A stretch of 64,000 nt of DNA, from the NCBI RefSeq assembly GCF_001425005.1, contig NZ_LMDB01000037.1:253269-317268 (forward strand). The letters run 5' to 3'. Numbering within the stretch: position 1 is the stretch's first letter; the number at the start of each line of letters is the position of its first letter. Both the position numbers and the translations under genes were made by a program. This document shows positions 42,220 through 51,916 of the stretch, piece by piece. The notes under the pieces are model-generated. The model was not told the origin of the DNA. It was given only the letters and a program-made list of their open reading frames with translations, and ran no database searches. The DNA comes from Duganella sp. Root336D2. Its GTDB lineage: Bacteria > Pseudomonadota > Gammaproteobacteria > Burkholderiales > Burkholderiaceae_D.

Positions 42220-43968
42220 ATGAAAGCCATTGCCCTCGCCCTCGCAGCGCTCTGCTGCACCAGTCTCCCGCTCCACGCCCAAGACAACCGCGCTCCTGAA
42301 ATTGCCACCGGCTGGCAGGAGAAAGCCGGGTGGTCCGCGCAAAAATTCATGGTCGCCGCAGCCAACCCGCTGGCCACCGAAGCCGGCTACCAGATGCTGA
42401 AACAGGGCGGCTCCGCCGTCGACGCCGCCATCGCCACCCAGCTGGTACTGACCCTGGTCGAGCCGCAATCCTCCGGCATCGGCGGCGGCGCCTTCATGAT
42501 GCATTGGGACGGCAAGAAAGTCCGCTCCTTCGACGGCCGCGAAACCGCGCCCGCAGTCGCCACCGAAACGCTGTTCCAGGACGCCAGCGGCAAGCCGTTG
42601 CCGCGCGCGGATGGCGTCGTCGGCGGCCGTTCGGTCGGCGCGCCCGGTGTGCTGCGCATGCTGGAACTGGCGCACAAGGAGTATGGCAAGCTGGCCTGGC
42701 CCAAGCTGTTCGCGCCTGCCATCAAGCTGGCCGAGGACGGCTTTGCAGTCAGCCCGCGCCTGAACGCTTTGCTGACCAGCGAACGCTACCTGCAGCGCGA
42801 CCCGGTCGCTGCCGCCTATTTCTTCGATAAGGACAAGAAGCCCTGGCCCGTCGGCCACGTCCTGAAAAATCCGGCCCTGGCCAAGACGCTGCGTGAGATT
42901 GCCGCTGAAGGCGCCGATGCTTTCTACCGCGGCCACATCGCACGCGACATCGCCGCCAAAGTGCAGGGCCATCCGAGCAATCCCGGCGGCCTGACGGCAG
43001 CCGATATCGCCGGCTACAAGGCGAAGGAACGCGAGCCGCTGTGCGCCGACTACCGCGTCTACACGGTTTGCGGCATGCCGCCGCCATCGTCCGGCGGCGT
43101 GGCGATCGCACAGATCCTCGGCATCCTGGAAAACAGCAGGATCGGCGACTACGCGCCGGTCAACGGCGTGATCACGGCCGACGCCATCCACCTGATGTCG
43201 GAAGCCGAGCGCCTGGCCTACGCGGACCGCAACCGCTACGTGGCCGACACCGACTTCGTGCCGCTGCCCGGCAAGGGCGCCAGCGGCCTGCTGGATAAAT
43301 CCTACCTGCGCCAGCGCGCCACCCTGATCGGCGAGCGGTCGATGGGCCGCGCCCGCGCCGGCGTGCCGGCCGAAGTCAAAGTGGCCTGGGGCGACGATAC
43401 CGCGCTGGACAAACCATCCACCTCGCACCTGGTGGTGGTGGACGGCTTTGGCAACGGTATCTCGATGACGACATCGGTGGAAGACGCCTTCGGCTCGCGC
43501 CAGATGGTGGACGGCTTCCTGCTGAACAACCAGCTGACCGATTTCTCGTGGGATTCGGCCGATGAAAACGGCCCGGTCGCCAACCGCGTGCAGCCGGGCA
43601 AGCGCCCGCGCAGTTCGATGTCGCCGACCCTGGTGTTCGACAAACAGACGGGGAAACTGGTGCTGGCTGCCGGTTCGCCGGGCGGCTCGACCATCATCAA
43701 CTACGTGGCCAAGGTGCTGGTCGGCACGCTGGATTGGAAACTGAACGTGCAGCAGTCCATCAGCCTGCCCAATTTCGGCAGCCGCAATGGCCCGACCGAG
43801 GTTGAAGCGGGCAGGGTGCCGGCTGAAGTGGTGGAGCAGCTGAAAGCGCGCGGCCACGAAGTGCGCCAGGTCGAAATGAACTCGGGCCTGCAAGGCTTGC
43901 AGCGCACGCCGGCGGGCTGGTTCGGCGGCGCCGATCCGCGCCGCGAAGGCATCGTGCGCGGCGAGTGA
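42220..43968 (+). CDS. ggt: Gamma-glutamyltransferase
   Basis: A 582-residue periplasmic Ntn-hydrolase that cleaves or transfers the gamma-glutamyl group of glutathione and related compounds. The signal peptide covers 1-20 (ending LHA). Motifs are EAGYQMLKQGGSAVDAAIATQLVL, SGIGGGAFMMHWDG and PPPSSGGVAIAQILGIL. The self-processing site falls at TSHLVVVDGFGNG, whose Thr becomes the catalytic N-terminus of the small subunit; GSPGGSTIINYV is the oxyanion region. Its 39-bp spacing after the SDR gene allows cotranscription. Confidence 0.93.
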   Translation: MKAIALALAALCCTSLPLHAQDNRAPEIATGWQEKAGWSAQKFMVAAANPLATEAGYQMLKQGGSAVDAAIATQLVLTLVEPQSSGIGGGAFMMHWDGKKVRSFDGRETAPAVATETLFQDASGKPLPRADGVVGGRSVGAPGVLRMLELAHKEYGKLAWPKLFAPAIKLAEDGFAVSPRLNALLTSERYLQRDPVAAAYFFDKDKKPWPVGHVLKNPALAKTLREIAAEGADAFYRGHIARDIAAKVQGHPSNPGGLTAADIAGYKAKEREPLCADYRVYTVCGMPPPSSGGVAIAQILGILENSRIGDYAPVNGVITADAIHLMSEAERLAYADRNRYVADTDFVPLPGKGASGLLDKSYLRQRATLIGERSMGRARAGVPAEVKVAWGDDTALDKPSTSHLVVVDGFGNGISMTTSVEDAFGSRQMVDGFLLNNQLTDFSWDSADENGPVANRVQPGKRPRSSMSPTLVFDKQTGKLVLAAGSPGGSTIINYVAKVLVGTLDWKLNVQQSISLPNFGSRNGPTEVEAGRVPAEVVEQLKARGHEVRQVEMNSGLQGLQRTPAGWFGGADPRREGIVRGE

Positions 43969-44043
43969 CGGGCGCGCGACAGGCTAAGGGCGGGCGGGGC
44001 GCCAGGCATTCCCGCCCCGCAGCCAGCATGTTACCCTTGATAA

Positions 44044-45213
44044 ATGGGCATGAAAAAGAAAACGGGCTTGATCCTGACGGGCGGCGGCGCCCGTGCGGCT
44101 TACCAGATTGGTGTTTTGCAGGCGATCTCCGAAATCCTGTGGGAAGAGGGATGGCCGCCGGCACGTAATCCCTTCCAGATCATCTGCGGCACTTCGGCTG
44201 GCGCCATCAACGCTACCGCCCTGGCCTGCCGTGCCGACAACTTCGGCGAAGGCGTGCAGAAGCTGCTCGATGTGTGGAGCAATTTCGAAGCGAACCAGGT
44301 CTACCGCGCCGACTCGCTGGGCGTGCTGCGTTCCGGTGCGCGCTGGTTGTCGCTGCTCTCATTCGGCTGGCTGTTGCGAAAATGGCGGGCGACGCCGCCG
44401 CAGTCGCTGCTCGATAACACGCCGCTGGTGAATCTGCTGCACCGGATGCTGGACCTGCCGCGCCTCGACAACTGCCTGCAGGAGGGCCTGCTGCACGCGG
44501 TTGCCGTCACCGCCTCGTCCTACACCGGCGGCCAGCACATCACCTTCTACCAGACCGCCGCTGAAATCGCGCCCTGGGTGCGGATGCAGCGCGTGGCCAT
44601 GCAGGACCAGATCGGCGTCGAGCATTTGCTGGCGTCGTCGGCGATTCCCTTCATCTTCCCGGCCACGCCGCTGTACATGGGCGGCCACCTGGAATTTTGC
44701 GGCGACGGTTCGATGCGCCAGCTGGCGCCGATTTCGCCGGCCATCCATCTTGGCGCGCAGAAGGTACTGGTAGTCGGTGCCGGCCGCCTGACCGAACCGC
44801 CGCGCCAGATGACGGAAACGCCGCGCTACCCAAGCCTGGCGCAGATTGCCGGCCACGCCATGTCCTCCATCTTCCTGGACGGGCTGGCGGTCGACATCGA
44901 GCGCCTGAACCGCGTCAACCAGACCCTGTCCGTGCTGCCGGAGGAGTTGCTGGCCAAGACCCCGCTGCGGCCAGTGGAACTGCTGGTGATTGCACCGTCG
45001 GAACGGCTGGACGACCTGGCGGCGCGCCATATCGGCAGCCTGCCGGCGCCGATCCGCACCATGCTGTCCGGGATCGGCGCCACCGAAGCGCGTGGCTCGG
45101 CGCTGGCGTCCTACCTGCTGTTTGAATCGAGCTACACCCAGGAGCTGATCCGCCTTGGCCAGCGCGATACCCAGGCGCGGCGAGCCGACGTCCTGGCATT
45201 TTTCGGGTCGTGA
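44044..45213 (+). CDS. Patatin-like phospholipase
   Basis: A 389-residue serine hydrolase of the patatin fold. The oxyanion loop GGGARAAY lies at 13-20, the nucleophile is Ser51 in GTSAG, and the catalytic Asp221 is in CGDGSMRQ. No signal peptide is seen, so it is cytoplasmic or exported by a specialised system. Residues 320-389 carry helices of the DUF3336-free short class. Patatins hydrolyse membrane phospholipids or acyl esters; the physiological substrate is unknown. An alternative ATG at 44050 would remove two residues. Confidence 0.87.
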   Translation: MGMKKKTGLILTGGGARAAYQIGVLQAISEILWEEGWPPARNPFQIICGTSAGAINATALACRADNFGEGVQKLLDVWSNFEANQVYRADSLGVLRSGARWLSLLSFGWLLRKWRATPPQSLLDNTPLVNLLHRMLDLPRLDNCLQEGLLHAVAVTASSYTGGQHITFYQTAAEIAPWVRMQRVAMQDQIGVEHLLASSAIPFIFPATPLYMGGHLEFCGDGSMRQLAPISPAIHLGAQKVLVVGAGRLTEPPRQMTETPRYPSLAQIAGHAMSSIFLDGLAVDIERLNRVNQTLSVLPEELLAKTPLRPVELLVIAPSERLDDLAARHIGSLPAPIRTMLSGIGATEARGSALASYLLFESSYTQELIRLGQRDTQARRADVLAFFGS

Positions 45214-45271
45214 TGGCGACAAATAGTAAAATGGCAGCTTTTGCCCCGCTTCTTCCTGGTTATTGACCCCT

Positions 45272-48200
45272 GTGGCTGGAAATGTACGTCGACTGATCAC
45301 GCGCCTGGCCGCACTGGCACTGGCTTGCACGCTCGCCCTCCCGGCGCTGGCGGCGCCGCCGCGCACCCTGCGTTTCGAGCAGCTGGACGTGGACGACGGC
45401 CTGGCGCAGGAATCGGTGTTGGCGATTATGCAAGACCGCCAGGGCTTCATGTGGTTCGGCAGCCAGGCAGGCCTGAGCCGCTTCGACGGCTACAAGGTCA
45501 CGGTCTACCGCAATATCGTGGGCGACCAGCGCAGCCTGGCCGAGAACTGGGTTGGCGTGCTGCACCTCGATCCGCGCGGGCGCATGTGGGTGGGCACCGA
45601 CGGCGGTCTTGACCTGTTCGATCCCAAGACCCAGGCATTCACCCACCACCTGCCGCGCGAGCCGGAAAAGCGCGGCAGCGGCAACCGCCATATCAAGGCC
45701 ATCATCGACGACGGCCGCGATGGCCTGTGGATCGGCACCGCCGACGGCCTGCAGCACTTCGATCCGGCTTCGGGCAAGTTCGTCATTTACCATCATGAAC
45801 GCACCGAAGCGGACAGCCTGGGGCATGACCAGGTCAACGCGCTGGCGCGCGACAAGCAGGGCAGGCTGTGGGTTGCCACCTCGGCCGGCGTCGACATGCT
45901 GGAGGCCGGCGCGCGCAATTTCATCCACTATCCGCTGAAGGCAGCCGGCGCACGCGGCGCGCAGTCCTTGCTGGTGGACCGCGACCAGGTGCTATGGGTC
46001 GGCACGCAGAACGGCATCGAGCGCTGGACGCTGGACGGCAAGTATCCGCAGCGGCGCGTGCTGGGGGCGGCGGAAGGCCTGCCGCAGAGTACCGTCAAGC
46101 GCATCTACCAGGACCAGGACGGCACGCTATGGGTCGGCAGCCAGACCGGCGGCCTGTTCCGCTGGCGCCAGTCGGACGACCGTTTCGTGCAATACCGCCA
46201 CCAGCAGGGCGACCCGCACAGCATTGCGGACAACTATGTGTTTTCGCTATTCCGCGACAACGTCGGCACCTTGTGGGTCGGCACCTGGTATCGCGGCGTC
46301 AGCCGGGTCGACCTGGGCAGCGGCGGCTTTGCGCGCCTGGTCAAGGATCCGGGCCAGCCGTTTACGCTGACTGACAACAAGGTGCGCGCCTTGCTCGACG
46401 CCGGCGACGGCAAGATCTGGGTCGGCAATAGCGATGGCCTGAATTACTACGACCCGGTGACCGGCAAGACCGTGCTGTATCGCACCGGTACCGGCAGCGA
46501 CAGCATTGAGTTCCAGGTCACGGCCCTGATGCATGACCCGCGCGACCGTAACGTGCTGTGGGTCGGCAGCCGCAACGGCGTGCGCCGCTTCGATATCAAG
46601 GCGCGCCGCTTTGGTCCGCTGATGCTGTCGCACGGCGATCCGGAGAACGACGTGATCCGCTTCCTGTTCGGCGATCGCGAAGGCATGGTCTGGGCGTCCG
46701 CCCGCAACGGCCTGCACCGCATCGACCCGTCCAGCAATGGCGTGCTGACCTTCCGTCACGATCCGGCCGACGTCCACAGCCTGGCCGACAGCGTCTCGCG
46801 CCCGGTGCTGGAAGACCGGCGCGGCAATCTGTGGATCGGCACCTTCAATGGCCTTGACCTGCTGGACCGCAAGACCGGCCGCTTCACGCACTTCCGCAAC
46901 AACCCGAACGACGCGGGCAGCTTGAGCCACAACGAGGTGCACTACCTGTTCGAGGACGACGACGGCATGCTGTGGATCGGCACCGCGGCAGGCTTGAACC
47001 GCATGGAGCGGCGCCCGGACGGCAGCGTGCACTTCCGCCGCTTCCTGCGCAAGGACGGCCTGGCCGACGATGCGATCGCCGGCATCCTGCCGGACCGTGG
47101 AAAGTACCTGTGGCTGTCCACCAATACCGGCATTTCCCGCCTCGACATGGGTAATGGCCAGGTGCGCAATTATTCGGGCGTGGACGGCACTATCGAGGGC
47201 GCCTATTTCGACGGCTCCGCCTTGCGCGCGGCCGATGGCACGCTGTACTTCGGCGGCTTTAACGGCATCACCGCATTCGATCCGCAGGAAGTGCGGGAAA
47301 ACAGTTCGGCGCCGACCGCGGTGATCACCGATTTCCAGATCTTCAACAAGCCGGTGCGCCCGGGCCAGGGCGGCGCCAACAGGGGCGTGCTGCAGCAGGC
47401 CATCGAATACACCAGTTCCTTGTCGCTGCGCGAAGGCGACTCCGTATTCTCGCTGGAATTCGCGGCGCTGCACTACGCCGCGCCGCAGCGCAACCGCTTT
47501 GCCTACCAGCTGGTCGGCTTCGACAAGGACTGGGTGGTGACCGATGCGGGCAAGCGCTTCGCGACCTATACCAACCTCGACCCCGGCACCTACCAGTTCC
47601 GCGTCAAGGCAGCCAACAAGGACGGCATCTGGAACGACAATGCCGCCACGCTGGAAATCAATATCGCGCCGCCGTACTGGAAAACCTGGTGGTTCCGGCT
47701 TTGCATGCTGGTGGTGGCGATGGGCGGCGCCTGGGCCGCCTACCATATGCGCGTGCGTGCGCTGCGCAGCCAGCAGCTGCAGCTGGAAAAACAGGTCAGC
47801 TTGCGCACGGCCGAGGTGGAACTGAAAAACCAGCTGCTGCAGGAGCAGAAGCGCGAGCTGGAGCAGCGCGACAAGCACCTGTCGCTGGCCAAACAGCGGG
47901 CGGAAGACGCTACCCGCCAGAAGTCCGAATTCCTGGCCAATATGAGCCATGAAATGCGCACCCCGCTGGCCGGCGTGATCGGCATGCTGGGCTTCGCGCT
48001 GCGCGACAACGCGCTGGCCGAGCGCACGCGCGAACAGATCGAGCGCGGCCAGGGCAATGCGCAGTCGCTGCTGGGGATCATCAATGACCTGCTGGATTTC
48101 TCCAAGATCGAAGCCGGCAAGCTGCATATCGAAACGATCGACTTCGCGCTGGCCAGCATGGTGGAAAACGTGGTCAGCCTGTTCGCTGAACAGACCATGT

Positions 48201-49450
48201 CCAATATGGTCGGCTTCGAAGTCGACTTCGCGCCGGATCTGCCGGAATTCGTGGTCGGCGACCCGACCCGCCTGCGCCAGGTGCTGGTCAACCTGGTCGG
48301 CAACGCCTTCAAGTTCACTGAGCGCGGCAAGGTGTCGCTGCGGGTGGAGCGCGAGAGCAGCGGGCCGGAAGGGCACCGCATCCGCTTTGTGGTGGAAGAT
48401 ACCGGCATCGGCATTCCGCCGGACGCCTTGCCGCGCCTGTTCCAGAAGTTCGAACAGGGCGACACCACCACCACCCGCCGCTACGGCGGCACCGGCCTTG
48501 GTTTGGCGATCAGCAGCCAGCTGGTGGAATTGATGGGCGGCTCGATCGATGTGGTCAGTGCCCCGGGCGCCGGTTCCAGCTTCGCCTTTACCGTTCCGCT
48601 GCGCAACGGCGTGGCGCCGCCGCTGGCGCCGCATGTCGCGCGCGAGCCGCACTCGCATCAGCTGCGCGTGCTGTGTGCGGAAGACTTCCCGACCAACCAG
48701 ATCATCGTACGCATGATGCTGGAAGACCTGGGGCATAAGGTCGATATCGCCGGCAACGGCGCGCTGGCGCTGGCCGCCTGCGCCCAGCAGCGCTATGACC
48801 TGATCCTGATGGACGGCCGCATGCCGGAAATGGACGGCTCCACTGCCACGCGCCTGATCCGTTCCGGCGGCCCGCGCGAAGCGCCGGTGCTGGATCCGCA
48901 CCTGATGATCGTGGCCCTGACGGCCAACGCCAGCGACGAGGACCGCAGCCGCTACCTGGCGGCCGGCATGGATGATTTCCTGACCAAGCCGATCGACGAA
49001 GGCGCGCTGCACATGCAGCTCGAACGCGCTATCGAACGCCAGCTTGCGCGCGGCATGAAGCTGCCGCGGATGCGGGCCAGCAATGAAGAACGCCCTTCGG
49101 TGGCGGAGCTCGATGCCATGTTCGGCGTGTGCGACCTGCCGCCGCCGGCGCCGATGCCGGGCCAGGCCGGGCAAGCCCTCAAGCTGCGCCTGCGCGATGC
49201 CTTCATCGCCGACTTGCCGGGTCGCCTGCGCGAAATGGACCAGGCACTGGCTTCAGCCGATGCCGATGCGGCCGGGCGCCTGTTCCATGGCATGAAGGGC
49301 AGCGCCGCCTATCTGGACGAGGCCGAGCTGCATGCGCTGTGCGGTGAACTGGAACGCGCTGCGGATCGCGCCATGTGGCCGGCGATCCGCGAAAAGCTGC
49401 CGCGCCTGCGGCTGCTGCTGGAACACGTCGTATCCCCAACGCGTCACTAA
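45272..49450 (+). CDS. Hybrid sensor histidine kinase with two-component-regulator propellers, receiver and Hpt domains
   Basis: A membrane sensor of 1392 residues from GTG 45272 (TTG 45263 is also possible; neither has a good ribosome site and no ATG is available). A signal peptide is followed by a periplasmic pair of beta propellers built of repeated GLWIGT/LWVGT blades (about 35-700) and a Y_Y_Y domain (about 740-800). A membrane segment (RLCMLVVAMGGAWAAYHM) and a coiled coil come next. The HisKA domain has phosphoacceptor His893 in NMSHEMRTP, followed by an HATPase. A receiver has Asp1181 in LMDGRMPEMDG, and a C-terminal Hpt has His1339 in LFHGMKGS. The architecture resembles hybrid sensors of polysaccharide-derived signals. 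Confidence 0.9.
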   Translation: MAGNVRRLITRLAALALACTLALPALAAPPRTLRFEQLDVDDGLAQESVLAIMQDRQGFMWFGSQAGLSRFDGYKVTVYRNIVGDQRSLAENWVGVLHLDPRGRMWVGTDGGLDLFDPKTQAFTHHLPREPEKRGSGNRHIKAIIDDGRDGLWIGTADGLQHFDPASGKFVIYHHERTEADSLGHDQVNALARDKQGRLWVATSAGVDMLEAGARNFIHYPLKAAGARGAQSLLVDRDQVLWVGTQNGIERWTLDGKYPQRRVLGAAEGLPQSTVKRIYQDQDGTLWVGSQTGGLFRWRQSDDRFVQYRHQQGDPHSIADNYVFSLFRDNVGTLWVGTWYRGVSRVDLGSGGFARLVKDPGQPFTLTDNKVRALLDAGDGKIWVGNSDGLNYYDPVTGKTVLYRTGTGSDSIEFQVTALMHDPRDRNVLWVGSRNGVRRFDIKARRFGPLMLSHGDPENDVIRFLFGDREGMVWASARNGLHRIDPSSNGVLTFRHDPADVHSLADSVSRPVLEDRRGNLWIGTFNGLDLLDRKTGRFTHFRNNPNDAGSLSHNEVHYLFEDDDGMLWIGTAAGLNRMERRPDGSVHFRRFLRKDGLADDAIAGILPDRGKYLWLSTNTGISRLDMGNGQVRNYSGVDGTIEGAYFDGSALRAADGTLYFGGFNGITAFDPQEVRENSSAPTAVITDFQIFNKPVRPGQGGANRGVLQQAIEYTSSLSLREGDSVFSLEFAALHYAAPQRNRFAYQLVGFDKDWVVTDAGKRFATYTNLDPGTYQFRVKAANKDGIWNDNAATLEINIAPPYWKTWWFRLCMLVVAMGGAWAAYHMRVRALRSQQLQLEKQVSLRTAEVELKNQLLQEQKRELEQRDKHLSLAKQRAEDATRQKSEFLANMSHEMRTPLAGVIGMLGFALRDNALAERTREQIERGQGNAQSLLGIINDLLDFSKIEAGKLHIETIDFALASMVENVVSLFAEQTMSNMVGFEVDFAPDLPEFVVGDPTRLRQVLVNLVGNAFKFTERGKVSLRVERESSGPEGHRIRFVVEDTGIGIPPDALPRLFQKFEQGDTTTTRRYGGTGLGLAISSQLVELMGGSIDVVSAPGAGSSFAFTVPLRNGVAPPLAPHVAREPHSHQLRVLCAEDFPTNQIIVRMMLEDLGHKVDIAGNGALALAACAQQRYDLILMDGRMPEMDGSTATRLIRSGGPREAPVLDPHLMIVALTANASDEDRSRYLAAGMDDFLTKPIDEGALHMQLERAIERQLARGMKLPRMRASNEERPSVAELDAMFGVCDLPPPAPMPGQAGQALKLRLRDAFIADLPGRLREMDQALASADADAAGRLFHGMKGSAAYLDEAELHALCGELERAADRAMWPAIREKLPRLRLLLEHVVSPTRH

Positions 49451-49468
49451 AATAAAAGCGGAGAGAGA

Positions 49469-50176
49469 ATGAAAGTATTGGTAGTCGACGACGATGTAGT
49501 CTCACGCATGGTGCTGATGCACCTGATCGATGGTTGCGGCAAGTTCGAAATCGTCGAAGCGGAGGATGGCGCCGACGCCTGGCAGCAACTGGAGGAAGGC
49601 GTGCGCCCGGGCATCGTCTTCTGCGACCTGCGCATGCCGCGCCTGTCCGGCATCGAGCTGCTGCAGCGCGTGCGCGGCCATGGCGACCTTGCCGAAGTGC
49701 CCTTCGTGCTGGTGTCTTCCGCCACCGACAAGGAAACAGTGCAGCAGGCCACCCTGGCCGGCGCCACCGGCTATATCGTCAAGCCGTTCCAGTCGGAGCA
49801 GGTGCGCGCCCACCTTGGCGCCTTCCTCGACCAGGCGGCCAACGGCTACGAGCACCGGGCGGAGGAGCCGGCAGCCACCCTGGTGCGGCTGGGGATTGCC
49901 GCCGACCGCCTGCTGGTCTACCTGACCGGTTTCCAGAACCAGCTGACTGCGGCCGGCAACGAGATCAATGCACTGCTGGCGCACGACGAGCAGGCCGAGG
50001 TTCGCGTGCGGCTGGAGCGCCTGCATACCGGCTGCGCCACGCTGGGCCTGTACGGCGCTGCAGCATCGCTGAAGCCGTTGATGGGCGGCCACACCAGCAA
50101 CGAAGCCGTGCAGGCGGCGCTGACGGACGTGATCCGGGCGGTGCTGCACCAATCCTCGCTGGTACGCCAAAGCTGA
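49469..50176 (+). CDS. Response regulator with receiver domain and Hpt-like helical C-terminus
   Basis: A 235-residue protein, 18 bases after the hybrid kinase gene and with GGAGAGAG before its ATG. Residues 1-122 are a receiver (DDD at 7-9, phosphoacceptor Asp53 in FCDLRMPRLSG, Lys in IVKPFQ). The remaining 110 residues are helical. LERLHTGCATLGLYGAAASLKPLM resembles an Hpt motif but without the usual Lys-Gly after the His, so it may be a degenerate phosphotransfer or dimerisation domain. No DNA-binding domain is present. It is the probable phosphorelay partner of the hybrid kinase. Confidence 0.85.
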   Translation: MKVLVVDDDVVSRMVLMHLIDGCGKFEIVEAEDGADAWQQLEEGVRPGIVFCDLRMPRLSGIELLQRVRGHGDLAEVPFVLVSSATDKETVQQATLAGATGYIVKPFQSEQVRAHLGAFLDQAANGYEHRAEEPAATLVRLGIAADRLLVYLTGFQNQLTAAGNEINALLAHDEQAEVRVRLERLHTGCATLGLYGAAASLKPLMGGHTSNEAVQAALTDVIRAVLHQSSLVRQS

Positions 50177-50264
50177 ACAAGCAGGCCTTGCGGTAAATAT
50201 AGTTTAAGTTTAAAGTAGTCTGCACCGCAGGCTGTACTTTCAACTGAACCTTACCCAGGCGACC
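50177..50264 (+). promoter_or_regulatory. Leader/promoter region of the 2-aminobenzoate operon
   Basis: AT-rich 88-bp gap. It contains AGTTTAAGTTTAAAG (about 50201), a tandem GTTTAA pair that may be a -10 region or a MarR binding site. Confidence 0.35.
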
Positions 50265-51908
50265 ATGAACAGACCCACTGCAGCAGAACCGAGCGCGCAT
50301 CTCGACCAGTTCGCGCGCCAGCACCTTCCCCCGGCTGACCAATGGCCGGACCTGGTGTTCGACCTCCCCGAGTTGCAGTATCCGGCGCGCCTGAACTGCG
50401 TGGCCGAGATCCTCGATAAGGCCGTCGCTGCCGGCGGCGGCGCGCGCCTGGCCCTGCGCGGCGACGGCATCAACTGGAGTTATGCGCAACTGCAGCAGCA
50501 GGTCGACCGTATCGTCAATGTGCTGCGCGGCCCAATGGGGCTGGTGCCCGGCAACCGGGTGCTGCTGCGCGGCGCCAACCACCCGGTGATGGCTGCTGCC
50601 GTGCTGGCGGTGCTCAAGGCCGGACTGATCGCCGTTCCCACCATGCCGCTGCTGCGCGCGCGTGAACTGGGCGTCATCATGCAGAAGTCGCAGGTGCAGG
50701 CGGTGCTGTGCGCCCATGCCCTGCGCGAAGAGATTGAAGCGGTGCCAAACCGTCCCGAACGTACCCTGTGGTTCAATGTGCCGGCCGATGCGCAGGCCGG
50801 CCTTGCGCCGGAACGCTCGCTTGATGCGCTGATGGCAGTGCAGCCTGCGAGCGCAGCGGCGTGTGACACCGCGGCCGACGACATCTGCCTGATCAGCTTC
50901 ACCTCCGGCACCACCGGCGTCCCCAAAGGCACCATCCATTTCCAGCGCGACGTGCTGGCCATTTGCGACTGCTTCCCGCGCCATATCCTCAAGTCGGGCG
51001 CCGCTGACCTTTTCATCGGCACGCCGCCGCTGGCCTTTACCTTTGGGCTTGGGGGCCTGCTGCTATTCCCGCTGCGCGTGGGCGCCGCGGCTGTGCTGCT
51101 GGAAAAGCTGACGCCGGAAACGCTGCTGCAGGCGATCGAAAAATACAGTGCCACCATCTGTTTTACCGCGCCCACTTTCTACCGCCAGATGGCGGCCCTG
51201 GCCGGCAAGTACGACTTGTCCAGCCTGAAGAAGTCTGTCTCGGCCGGCGAAGCCTTGCCGGTGGCGACGCGCGAAGCCTGGCAGCAAGCCACAGGGCTGC
51301 GCATGATCGACGGCATTGGCGCGACAGAGATGCTGCATATCTTCATTTCCGCTGCCGGCGACGATATTCACCCGGGCGCCACCGGCAAGCCGATTCCCGG
51401 CTATCGCGCCTGCGTGCTCGATAACCAGGGCGCGCCGGTTGGCCCCGGCATCGTCGGCCGCCTGGCTGTGAAAGGGCCGACCGGCTGCCGCTACCTGGAC
51501 GATCCGCGCCAGCGCGACTATGTCCTGAATGGCTGGAACCTGACCGGCGACGCCTATGAAATGGATGCGGACGGCTATTTTTTCTACCGCTCGCGCACCG
51601 ACGACATGATCATCTCCGCAGGCTACAACATTGCCGGCCCCGAAGTGGAAGACGTCCTGCTGCGCCATGCTGCCGTGGCGGAATGCGGCGTGGTTGGCAA
51701 GCCCGATGAGGAGCGCGGGCAGATCGTGGAAGCGCATGTCGTGCTGAAGCCCGGTTTTGAAGCGTCGGCCGAAATGGCGGCGCAGCTGCAGGACTTCGTG
51801 AAGGAACAGATCGCACCGTACAAATACCCGCGTTCGATCCGCTTCCTGTCGTCGCTGCCGCGCACTGAAACCGGCAAGCTGCAGCGCTTCAAACTCCGTA
51901 GCACCTGA
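50265..51908 (+). CDS. abmG: 2-Aminobenzoate-CoA ligase (benzoate-CoA ligase family)
   Basis: A 547-residue ANL-family adenylating enzyme that would activate 2-aminobenzoate (anthranilate) to its CoA thioester with ATP. Motifs are ISFTSGTTGVPKGT (P-loop A3), GIGATEML (A5), TGDAYEMDADGYFFYRSRTDDMI (A7-A8) and PRTETGKLQRFKL with the catalytic Lys (A10). The N-terminus AHLDQFARQHLPP and LPELQYPARLNCVAEILD match the aminobenzoate branch as I know it. The specificity call rests mainly on the neighbouring monooxygenase/reductase gene, 8 bases downstream. First gene of a seven-gene operon. Confidence 0.82.
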   Translation: MNRPTAAEPSAHLDQFARQHLPPADQWPDLVFDLPELQYPARLNCVAEILDKAVAAGGGARLALRGDGINWSYAQLQQQVDRIVNVLRGPMGLVPGNRVLLRGANHPVMAAAVLAVLKAGLIAVPTMPLLRARELGVIMQKSQVQAVLCAHALREEIEAVPNRPERTLWFNVPADAQAGLAPERSLDALMAVQPASAAACDTAADDICLISFTSGTTGVPKGTIHFQRDVLAICDCFPRHILKSGAADLFIGTPPLAFTFGLGGLLLFPLRVGAAAVLLEKLTPETLLQAIEKYSATICFTAPTFYRQMAALAGKYDLSSLKKSVSAGEALPVATREAWQQATGLRMIDGIGATEMLHIFISAAGDDIHPGATGKPIPGYRACVLDNQGAPVGPGIVGRLAVKGPTGCRYLDDPRQRDYVLNGWNLTGDAYEMDADGYFFYRSRTDDMIISAGYNIAGPEVEDVLLRHAAVAECGVVGKPDEERGQIVEAHVVLKPGFEASAEMAAQLQDFVKEQIAPYKYPRSIRFLSSLPRTETGKLQRFKLRST

Positions 51909-51916
51909 GGAATCGC

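Noticed and set aside
44044..45213. ExoU-type secreted toxin
   Set aside because: It is a general patatin-like protein with no secretion signal, chaperone gene or secretion system nearby.
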